DNA of 64,000 bases, from assembly GCA_007751255.1 (NCBI GenBank), contig CP036296.1, forward strand, positions 5,146,001 through 5,210,000, read 5' to 3'. This DNA is from Engelhardtia mirabilis. GTDB lineage: Bacteria > Planctomycetota > UBA1135 > GCA-002686595. Of this stretch, positions 1 to 6,644 are shown piece by piece. Below the pieces are notes generated by a model, which ran no database searches, was not told where the DNA came from, and saw only the letters and a program-made list of their open reading frames with translations. Both the position numbers and the translations under genes were made by a program. Every line of letters begins with the position of its first letter. The first letter of the stretch is position 1.

Positions 1-413
1 TCGCTCTGGTCCAGGAGCACCCGCGCCGCGACCTCGGAGGGGGCGTCGGCCAGGAGCTGCCGCGCGCGGTCCTCGAGGGACTCGGATGCGAGGGACGCCC
101 CGCCGAGCTCCAGACGGAGGCGCTCGACCACGGCCGGGCTGCCGTGCAGGTGCAGCTCGAAGCGCTGGCGATCGACGCCGACAACCAGGGCTTCGTCGAG
201 GACCTCACGCTCGCCCGCGAGCCCGCGCGACTCGAGGCGCGCCAGGCGGATCCGCCCCGGAGCGGGGGGCGCCACCCCCAACGAGCGCAGGGCCGCCTCG
301 GAGCCGGCGCCCTCGAGCGCGAGCACGGCGACCGCGCCGCTGGACCGCGCGGTGAGTTCGGTGACCGCCAAGGCGATCCAGTCCTGTCGGCTTGTGGGAG
401 GCGAGTCGGACAT
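1..413 (-). CDS. MnmE/TrmE-like tRNA-modification GTPase, N-terminal part (cut by window edge)
   Basis: Translating the minus strand from the ATG that follows the coaX stop gives 137 codons open to the window edge. The reading resembles the TrmE N-terminal (tetrahydrofolate-binding) domain: a stretch like VAVLALEGAGSEAALRSLG near residues 28-46, a DEALVV strand at about 73-78, then RFELHLHGSPAVVERL at about 84-99, matching the family's ELH-HGG motif with Ser for the second Gly. A helical segment follows, as in MnmE. The FTGED-type motif before it is not recognisable, so this is a divergent member. The family modifies wobble uridines of tRNA with MnmG; the G domain would lie beyond the window. 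It starts 4 nt after coaX and is probably cotranscribed with it. Family assignment is by motif reading only. Confidence 0.58.
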   Translation of the reverse strand, partial: MSDSPPTSRQDWIALAVTELTARSSGAVAVLALEGAGSEAALRSLGVAPPAPGRIRLARLESRGLAGEREVLDEALVVGVDRQRFELHLHGSPAVVERLRLELGGASLASESLEDRARQLLADAPSEVAARVLLDQS

Positions 414-417
414 CAGC

Positions 418-1272
418 TCAAGCGCCGACGCGCTCCAGTAGGGCCGCGAGCACACCGCGCAGCACCAGGTCCGGGTCCTCGCGCAGGTCGCCGGTCCAGA
501 AGGGCTCGGGATCCAAGAGCAGACCGCGCGCGCCGCCGGTGACCACCCGCACCGAGTCCGCCAGCCCCGCCTCGGCCCCCACCCGTCGCGCCAACTCGAA
601 GGCCGCGCCGCGCAAGCCGTGGACGACACCCGACTCGAGCGCCGCCCCCGTGACCTGCCCGAGGGCGGGCACACCGGCGCGGGGCTCGATCAACTTGAGC
701 TGGGCCCCGCCCGTGGCCAGGGCCTGGGCCAGGAGCCACGGCCCCGGAGCGATCGCGCCGCCTAGGAAGCGCCCGCGAGGCTCGGTGGCGTCGGGATCGC
801 CGGCGACGACCGCGTCGACCGTCATGGCGGAGCCCACGTCGATCACCACGCATCCGCGCCCGAGCAGCTCGAGCGCCCCGCGCGCCGCGAAGAGCCGATC
901 GGCCCCCACCGTGTGCGGCTCGTCGCACAGGTTCGCCAAGCCGTGGTCGGGACCGCAGTACAGCTCGACGCCGCGCGTCTTCAGCACGGCCGAGAGGGTC
1001 TCGACCAGCGGCGCCGTGCGTTCGGGCCCGGCGACGCTGGAGAGGGCCGCGACCTGGACAGCCGCTCCCGACGCGGCAGCTTGGTCAAGGAAGGCGGCGA
1101 GTCCCTCCACCAGCCTGCCCGGATCGTCACCCTTGCCGTGCTCGAGGGTCGCCCGCGCCGCGGGGTGGGCTGCGCCGATCGCTCCGCGCTCCAGCGGACG
1201 CCAGGCGGCGAGCTTGAGCGCGCTGTTGCCCAGGTCCGCGGTCAGGGCGGCGGGGTGTCGATTGGCCTTCAC
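418..1272 (-). CDS. coaX: type III pantothenate kinase
   Basis: Phosphorylates pantothenate, the first step of coenzyme A synthesis, in the cytoplasm. The 284-residue protein has the ASKHA-fold landmarks of CoaX: DLGNS at 13-17 (phosphate loop 1), GADRLFAARGA at 123-133 containing the GxDR catalytic Asp125, VIDVGSAMTVD at 143-153 (phosphate loop 2) and GGAIAPG at 171-177. Length is slightly above the usual 250-260 residues. The start is GTG, chosen because DLGNS then falls at the usual distance from the N terminus; no clear Shine-Dalgarno is visible. The MnmE-like gene begins 4 nt downstream, so the two probably form one transcript. Confidence 0.9.
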   Translation of the reverse strand: MKANRHPAALTADLGNSALKLAAWRPLERGAIGAAHPAARATLEHGKGDDPGRLVEGLAAFLDQAAASGAAVQVAALSSVAGPERTAPLVETLSAVLKTRGVELYCGPDHGLANLCDEPHTVGADRLFAARGALELLGRGCVVIDVGSAMTVDAVVAGDPDATEPRGRFLGGAIAPGPWLLAQALATGGAQLKLIEPRAGVPALGQVTGAALESGVVHGLRGAAFELARRVGAEAGLADSVRVVTGGARGLLLDPEPFWTGDLREDPDLVLRGVLAALLERVGA

Positions 1273-1409
1273 TTGCGGGGCTGCTTGGTAAACGGCCCAC
1301 GGGCCCGGGGCGCTCGTCGCGCCACCGGGCCCGCGGTGATTCAGATCGGTTGCGCGACATCGCCGGCGCCGGTCGCGGCGTCGCGGCCGCGATCACGGCG
1401 CGAGGTTCG

Positions 1410-2429
1410 TCACGGCTTCTGGTAGGTGACCGTGCGCGTCTTGCCGGAGTTCTCGACCACCACGGTCCAGACGTCGTACGCGTCCGCGTTGTTCTTGACG
1501 TACTGGATCGCCTCCTGGACCGAGTTGACCGGGGTGCCGTTGATGCTCTTGATCACGTCGCCGGACTTGGCCCCGTGCTGCGCGGCGATGGAGCCGGGCG
1601 TCACGGAGAGGATCTCGACCCCGCTCCAAGTGCCCGTACGCGGATCCCGGTAGGGCCGGTGGCGAACCTCGTTGGACAGGATCTCGAGGTAGTTCTCGTT
1701 GATCGCCACGAGGTCCTCGTCGCCGAAGACGAAGTTGTTCGGGCTGCGCTCGATCGTGCGCTGGGGACGCGTGGGAACGAAGCCCTCGCGCGCCGCGGGA
1801 ATGAACTCGCGCACCGGCATCATCGCGCCGTCCTCGCCGACCTCGACGATCAAGTCGCCGTCGCTGGCCCGGGCCGGGCGCGCGGTCTGCGGCTCCTCGT
1901 CGTCGTCCTCGGACACGCGGCGGAAGACCACCCCCTCCTCGGTCATGGAGTCGACGATCCAGCCGTTCTGGGGCGAGGGCAGGGTGTCGCCGATGTAGAG
2001 GTTGACCGGCTCCTTGAAGCGCGAGGTCAGGGCCGCCAGCTTGTACTTGACCAGGGCCACCGAGTGCTGGGGCGCGGTGGTGTCCACCTGCAGGTAGAGC
2101 ACCTTGAGGATGTCGGCGATGGGCGTCGCCTTGACCTTGGCCGGGGTGCCGGGGTCGACCGGCTTGTCGACCACTACCGGCGGCGGCTCTTTGCCGGTCC
2201 ACTCGAGGGCGAAGAAGTTGGCCTCGACCCGCTCGTAGGGATAGATGTCCTGCTTGGGCGGCTCCGGACGCGGGATGTCGTCCAAAAGGTCCTGCTGCAT
2301 CTGCCGCGTGACCTGGGCAGTCAACTTCTCCCCTTCGGTCTGCGTCCAGTCGTACAGGGTGTAGCCCAGGGTCCCCAGGGCGCCGAGGTTGGCGACCCAG
2401 AGCACGGCTTTGACGGTCGAGATGCTCAT
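1410..2429 (-). CDS. GspC-like inner-membrane protein with C-terminal PDZ domain
   Basis: A 339-residue protein with an N-terminal transmembrane helix (about residues 6-26), a long periplasmic region with an acidic linker (EDDDEE) and a C-terminal PDZ domain over roughly the last 75 residues (EILSVTPGSIAAQHGAKSGD, SINGTPVNSVQEAI). This single TM plus homology region plus PDZ order is that of GspC of type II secretion, which links the inner-membrane platform to the secretin. Here it lies beside pilT and a few kilobases from a PilQ-type secretin, so a role in the pilus or a T2S-like system is likely; the substrate is unknown. The ATG before SISTVKAV is preferred because translation from upstream adds only a low-complexity stretch. 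A generic PDZ protein is the alternative. Confidence 0.65.
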   Translation of the reverse strand: MSISTVKAVLWVANLGALGTLGYTLYDWTQTEGEKLTAQVTRQMQQDLLDDIPRPEPPKQDIYPYERVEANFFALEWTGKEPPPVVVDKPVDPGTPAKVKATPIADILKVLYLQVDTTAPQHSVALVKYKLAALTSRFKEPVNLYIGDTLPSPQNGWIVDSMTEEGVVFRRVSEDDDEEPQTARPARASDGDLIVEVGEDGAMMPVREFIPAAREGFVPTRPQRTIERSPNNFVFGDEDLVAINENYLEILSNEVRHRPYRDPRTGTWSGVEILSVTPGSIAAQHGAKSGDVIKSINGTPVNSVQEAIQYVKNNADAYDVWTVVVENSGKTRTVTYQKP

Positions 2430-2736
2430 GATTGATCGTGGGCGAGCGGCGCGCGCGCCCCTTCGCTGGGGGGGCGATGCTAACCGTCCGGATGGTGTTC
2501 TTGCACTCCCGGGCCCCGCGAGGGGGTCTGGCGGGGGCCGACCGACCTCATCGAGCAACCTCGGCGTGGACCTCGAGGGGAGCCGGCAAGGGCCTGAACG
2601 GGTCTACGACCGCGGCGCCGCCGTCTTCCCGCGAGCCAGGCCGAACGGCTGCGCGGGACACCGGGCGAGTTCGCCCGGCGCCCCGCGCCACCCCCCTGCC
2701 TGCCCGGTCGGGCCTCGCCATCGGCCCCGCGCCGGC
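2430..2736. other. intergenic region with a GC-rich hairpin
   Basis: No gene is supported between pilT and the GspC-like gene. A perfect hairpin (ccgggcg / cgcccgg around agtt) lies at 2661-2678, with outer pairing gcggg (2653-2657) to cccgc (2682-2686). No U-tract follows on the minus strand, so it may be a transcript-end or processing structure rather than a classical terminator. Confidence 0.35.
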
Positions 2737-4365
2737 TCAGTGTTGGCGGCGCCTTCCGGGCTCCATGTCCAGGTCCGTGTTGCTCTCCAGGCGCAGGTGG
2801 CTCTTGCCCTCGCTCTGCTCCTGGGCCTGGCGGCCGCGGCCGCCGGCGGTGGTGAAGCCACGCAGGGCCAGGAGCAGCTCGTCCGGACGGTCGCTGGCGG
2901 CCAAGGCCGTCTCGAGCTCGATCAGGCCGGCCTCCACGAGCTGGCGCAGGGACTGGTTGAAGGAGATCAGACCCTTCCCGTCGCCGGACTCGATGACCTT
3001 GCCGAGTTCGGCTGTGCGGCCCTCGCCCAGCAGCTCGCGCACCCGCGGGGTGGACGTCATCAGCTCCAGGGCCGGAACCATCCCCGTGCCCTCGCGGCGC
3101 GGCACCAGGCGCTGGCTGAGCACCGCCGCCAGGTTGTCGGCCAGGCGCGAGCGGATCTGCGTGTGCTGCTCGCTGGGGAAGAAGCTGATGATCCGATCGA
3201 CCGTCTGGGCCGCGTTGACCGTGTGCAGGGTCGACATCACCAGGTGACCGGTCTCGGTCGCGTCGAGGGCCGCCTGGACCGTCTCGGCATCCCGCATCTC
3301 GCCGATCAGGATCACGTCCGGGCTCTGGCGCAGGGCGTGGCGCAGACCCTCCGAGAAGGTCGACACGTCGGTGCCGATCTCGCGCTGGCTGATCACGCAG
3401 CGGTCCTCGCGGAAGATCAGCTCGACCGGATCCTCGAGCGTGATGATGTGCCGCTCGGCGGTGGTGTTCATGTGCTGGATCACCGCCGAGAGGGTGGTCG
3501 ACTTGCCCGAACCGGCGACGCCGGTGACGAGCACGATCCCGCGCCGACGCTTGGCCAGCTTCTGCAGCTCGCCGGTGGGCAGGCAGAGGGTCTCGAGCCT
3601 GGGCGGCGTGTCGGCCACGCGGCGCAGGACCAGGGCCGGGTCCCCCATCTGGCGGTAGGCGTTGAGGCGGAAGCGCCCCAGCCCGTCGAGCTGCAGGGCC
3701 ACGTCGGCGGAGCCCTGGTTGCGCCACTGGACCATGCGGTCCTCGCCGATGATGCCGGTCATCACCTCGGCCAGGGGTCCCGCCGCAGGCACGCGCCCGG
3801 GCAGGAAGATGATCCGGCCGTCGACGCGGCACGAGGGCCGTCCGCCGGCGCGCAGGATCAGGTCGCTGGCCTCGACCTTGACCATCTCCGCCAGCCAGGC
3901 TTCGAGCTGGTGGCGCGGCGAGAGTCCGGTCTCGGCCAGGGTGTGGAGGTCGGGACCGGGAAGGTCGGTGCGACGGCGCCCGGAACGACCCGAGTGGTCG
4001 CCGACGCGCCGCTCACCGCTGCCGAGGGCATCGAGGGCGGCCACCGCGTCGCTGTCGGCGGGCTCGAGCGGCTGCGGCGCCGCCGACTGCTCCTCGGGCA
4101 CCGGCGCGGAGTCCTCAGCGGGAGCGACCTCGGATGGGTCGACCCCCATGTTGCTCCTGGGCGGACCCAGGGGAGCGCCAGGAGCGTGGCCGCGCGGAAG
4201 CGGCGCCTGGGGACCTGGGTGAGCTGCCGGCGCCTGCCCAGGCTGGGGATCGAGCGCCTCCAACTCCAGTGCCGGGGGCCCCGGCTCCGCGGGCGGGGTG
4301 TCCAGGTCGAACTCGAGGGGCTCGCCCCCGAGGGGGCCGTCGGGCTGATGGTCGTGGGTGGTCAC
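2737..4365 (-). CDS. pilT: type IV pilus retraction ATPase PilT/PilU family
   Basis: Hexameric secretion ATPase powering pilus retraction at the cytoplasmic face. The conserved core begins near residue 150. Walker A is GVAGSGKST at 282-290, the Asp box is EDPVE at 311-315, Walker B is VILIGEMRD at 351-359 and the His box is HLVMSTLHT at 374-382; GEMRD and the core length are PilT-like rather than PilB-like. At 542 residues it is much longer than usual PilT (about 345), because of a 150-residue N-terminal extension rich in Pro, Ala, Asp and Glu that looks disordered, plus a C-terminal tail. An AGGAG motif sits 10 nt before the ATG. PilU or a T2S-type role is the alternative, since the extension and partner genes are unusual. 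Confidence 0.88.
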   Translation of the reverse strand: MTTHDHQPDGPLGGEPLEFDLDTPPAEPGPPALELEALDPQPGQAPAAHPGPQAPLPRGHAPGAPLGPPRSNMGVDPSEVAPAEDSAPVPEEQSAAPQPLEPADSDAVAALDALGSGERRVGDHSGRSGRRRTDLPGPDLHTLAETGLSPRHQLEAWLAEMVKVEASDLILRAGGRPSCRVDGRIIFLPGRVPAAGPLAEVMTGIIGEDRMVQWRNQGSADVALQLDGLGRFRLNAYRQMGDPALVLRRVADTPPRLETLCLPTGELQKLAKRRRGIVLVTGVAGSGKSTTLSAVIQHMNTTAERHIITLEDPVELIFREDRCVISQREIGTDVSTFSEGLRHALRQSPDVILIGEMRDAETVQAALDATETGHLVMSTLHTVNAAQTVDRIISFFPSEQHTQIRSRLADNLAAVLSQRLVPRREGTGMVPALELMTSTPRVRELLGEGRTAELGKVIESGDGKGLISFNQSLRQLVEAGLIELETALAASDRPDELLLALRGFTTAGGRGRQAQEQSEGKSHLRLESNTDLDMEPGRRRQH

Positions 4366-4477
4366 GGATGCTTCTCCTGGGTCGGTCGTCCACGGGGCGT
4401 GGACAGACCCTGCGGCTGACTTCGGGCCGCGCGGAGAGCAGGCTTGAGCGGATCCGGACTCGCTCGAAGAGGATGGC

Positions 4478-5479
4478 CTAGAAGACCTCCTGGGTCCCCC
4501 TGACCCGCTCCCTGGCCGCCAGCAGGAGTTCCTCGACGCCCCTGCCGGTGGAGGCCGAGAGGCGCCAAACGGGACGGCCGATGCTGGCCTCGAGGGCCGC
4601 GGCGCGCTCTTCGGACTCGTCGCTCTCGACCTTGGTCGCGACGATCAGGCGCTCGCGCCCGGCGAGCTCCGGCGAGTACTGCTGGAGCTCGGACTCGATC
4701 GTCCGCAGCGCCGTCTCGGGCTCTTCGGAAGCCGACTCGGACACGTCGACCAGGTGCAAGAGCACCTGGCAGCGCTCCACGTGACGCAGGAACTGGTGCC
4801 CGAGGCCGTGGCCCTCGGCCGCGCCCTCGATCAGTCCGGGCAGGTCAGCCACGACCAGGGTGTCGAAGTCCCCCACGGCGGCGATGCCGACCTGGGGCTG
4901 GAGGGTCGTGAAGGGATAGTCCGCGATCTTTGGCGTGGCGCGGCTAATCGCCGAGAGGAAGGTCGACTTGCCCGCGTTGGGCAGGCCCACGAGACCGACC
5001 TCGGCCACCAGCTTCAACTCGAGGGTCACCCGGCGCACCTCCCCCGGTCGGCCCTCCTCGTAGCGACGCGGTGTCTGGTGCGTCGGCGTGGCGAAGGCGG
5101 TGTTGCCGCGCCCGCCCTTGCCGCCCCGGGCCAGGACCAGCCTCTGGCCGTCCTGGTCGAGGTCACGCAGCAGGTTGCCGTGCTCGGCATCGCGGATCTG
5201 GGTGCCGACCGGGACCTCGATCACCAGGTCGGCACCGCCGCGACCGGTGCTCAGGCGAGAGCCGCCCGGCTGCCCGTTCTTGGCGGCGTGCTTGGGCTGA
5301 CGGGAGAGCTTGAGCAGCGAGTTGATCGAAGAGTCCGCGACCAGGATCACGCTGCCGCCATCGCCGCCGTCGCCGCCGTCCGGCCCGCCCTTAGGGACGT
5401 ACTTCTCGCGCCGGAAGGAACAGAGGCCGTCGCCTCCGCGCCCGGCTGTGACCGTGATCTCACACTCGTCGCGGAACAT
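4478..5479 (-). CDS. obgE: Obg-family GTPase, ribosome large-subunit assembly
   Basis: Binds 50S precursors and links GTP level to growth. Residues 1-157 are the Gly-rich Obg fold (GGDGGDGG at 35-42), followed by the G domain: P-loop GLPNAGKST 165-173, G3 DLPGLIEGA 212-220 and G5 near LSAST 307-311. The G4 motif, normally NKxD, reads TKVE at 282-285, which is unusual. At 333 residues it has no C-terminal OCT domain. The ATG before FRDECEITV was chosen because Obg proteins start at this strand; an upstream in-frame ATG would add 11 residues. Downstream of rpmA and rplU, the common rplU-rpmA-obg order, but a hairpin and a 22-bp duplication separate it from rpmA. Confidence 0.93.
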   Translation of the reverse strand: MFRDECEITVTAGRGGDGLCSFRREKYVPKGGPDGGDGGDGGSVILVADSSINSLLKLSRQPKHAAKNGQPGGSRLSTGRGGADLVIEVPVGTQIRDAEHGNLLRDLDQDGQRLVLARGGKGGRGNTAFATPTHQTPRRYEEGRPGEVRRVTLELKLVAEVGLVGLPNAGKSTFLSAISRATPKIADYPFTTLQPQVGIAAVGDFDTLVVADLPGLIEGAAEGHGLGHQFLRHVERCQVLLHLVDVSESASEEPETALRTIESELQQYSPELAGRERLIVATKVESDESEERAAALEASIGRPVWRLSASTGRGVEELLLAARERVRGTQEVF

Positions 5480-5512
5480 TGGATGATGGGTCGGGGTCGT
5501 CCGTGCACGCAA

Positions 5513-5543
5513 ACAGCCCGCCGGGTGGTCCCCGTCGGGCTGT
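5513..5543 (-). terminator. hairpin between rpmA and obgE
   Basis: An 8-bp perfect stem (acagcccg at 5513-5520 with cgggctgt at 5536-5543) closes a 15-nt GC-rich loop. On the minus strand it is followed by TTTGCG, only a short U-run, so it may be a partial terminator or attenuator lowering obgE expression relative to rplU-rpmA. Confidence 0.45.
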
Positions 5544-5588
5544 CAGGCAGTCTCTCGGGACCCGTCTTCTCGGAGCCCGTGTCACGCA

Positions 5589-5632
5589 GGACTAGGCCCC
5601 CCCGGACAGGGGACTAGGCCCCCCCGGACAGG
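5589..5632. repeat. exact tandem duplication of 22 bp
   Basis: Two identical adjacent copies (5589-5610 and 5611-5632) of a unit beginning ggactaggccc and ending cggacagg. It lies in the leader between rpmA and obgE, 10 bp from the rpmA stop. It looks like a recent slippage duplication; no function is evident. Confidence 0.85.
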
Positions 5633-5642
5633 GTTAGCCGTT

Positions 5643-5891
5643 TCAGGCGGTCATCGGGTCGATGTGCACGCGGCGACCGGTTTGGAAGCGCACCGTGCCG
5701 GGCACCAGGGCGAACAGGGTGTAGTCCTTGCCCTGCCCGACGTTGTGACCTGCCTTGTAGCGAGTGCCGCACTGACGGACGAGGATCGTCCCGGCGGTGA
5801 CGGTCTGTCCCCCGTAGCGCTTCACACCCCGGAACTGGGGGTTGGAGTCGCGTCCGTTGCGGGTAGAGCCTTGACCCTTCTTATGTGCCAT
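5643..5891 (-). CDS. rpmA: 50S ribosomal protein L27
   Basis: Large-subunit protein whose N-terminal tail reaches the peptidyl-transferase centre. The 82-residue sequence starts [16 protein letters not shown], the conserved tail without the Firmicutes-type N-terminal cleavage extension, and continues with [20 protein letters not shown] and [20 protein letters not shown]. Length is close to the E. coli protein (85). It follows rplU by 25 bp and precedes obgE, the standard order. Confidence 0.97.
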   Translation of the reverse strand: MAHKKGQGSTRNGRDSNPQFRGVKRYGGQTVTAGTILVRQCGTRYKAGHNVGQGKDYTLFALVPGTVRFQTGRRVHIDPMTA

Positions 5892-5916
5892 CGTTCTTTT
5901 TGGTTCGGGCTGCTGC

Positions 5917-6231
5917 TCAGCCGTTGATGCCGAGGATCTCGACCTGGGTGTAGGTCTGGCGGTGGCCGCGCTTGACGCGCACGTTCTTGCGGCGCTTGAA
6001 GCGGAAAACGACCAGCTTCTTGCCGCGCGAGTCGCCGATCACCTTGGCGGTGACCGAGGCTCCGTCGACGGTCGGGGTGCCGATGCGGGCTCCGCCCTCG
6101 CCTCCGACGAGCAGCACCTTGTCGAAGGTGATCTCGGATCCGGGCTCGGCGCTCGACTGCAGGTCGACGTTGACGACGTCGCCGACGCGGACGGTCGACT
6201 GGCGACCTCGATCGGAGATGACTGCGTACAC
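5917..6231 (-). CDS. rplU: 50S ribosomal protein L21
   Basis: Binds 23S rRNA during large-subunit assembly. The 104-residue protein runs from [20 protein letters not shown] to the conserved C-terminal [23 protein letters not shown] start is chosen because L21 proteins begin M-YAVI; the open frame extends far upstream but that part is low-complexity and not conserved. First gene of rplU-rpmA-obgE. No strong Shine-Dalgarno is visible. Confidence 0.95.
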   Translation of the reverse strand: MYAVISDRGRQSTVRVGDVVNVDLQSSAEPGSEITFDKVLLVGGEGGARIGTPTVDGASVTAKVIGDSRGKKLVVFRFKRRKNVRVKRGHRQTYTQVEILGING

Positions 6232-6644
6232 GGGTTCGTGGAGGGTTGGATGAACTCGGGGGCCGGCGGCGACGCCCCATGGTCGGAGCCTCGAGCCGGG
6301 TGATCGGATCGGGAGCAGAGGGCCTCCCGAGGTACTGCGTGGACCGGGGTCGAGCTGCGACGGATCGAACTCCGTCGCGCGGGACCCACGCGCTCGGCGC
6401 AGCGGGCCGAGAATCATAGCGACGCTCGGTGGCCCTGGGAAGAGCCTGGGAGTCGGCCCGGACCCGAGCAGTCGCCGGCCGGGGCCGGTGGAGGTGCGGT
6501 CCGGCCGAGGCAGGTCCGCTGGAGGCCGGGCCCGACGACGCTGCGCCTGCCGAGGCAGGCCCGACCCAGCCGCCGTTCCGAACGGGGCCCCGGCCCCGGC
6601 CTCCCCCGCCGGGGGAGGCGCCGAGGCCGGGGTCCGGCGGCGGC
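6232..6644. other. intergenic region between rng and rplU
   Basis: No gene is supported. It contains the hairpin downstream of rng (listed separately) and two near-copies of a gaggcagg(t/c)ccg motif around 6505 and 6555. The rplU promoter is expected here, but no convincing -35/-10 pair was found. Confidence 0.4.
6594..6632 (-). terminator. strong GC hairpin downstream of rng
   Basis: Just beyond the rng stop in the direction of transcription, an inner stem gcctccccc (6599-6607) pairs with gggggaggc (6611-6619); alternatively ccccggcct (6594-6602) pairs with aggccgggg (6624-6632). There is no U-tract, so intrinsic termination is uncertain, but the position fits a 3'-end structure of the rng transcript. 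Confidence 0.45.
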
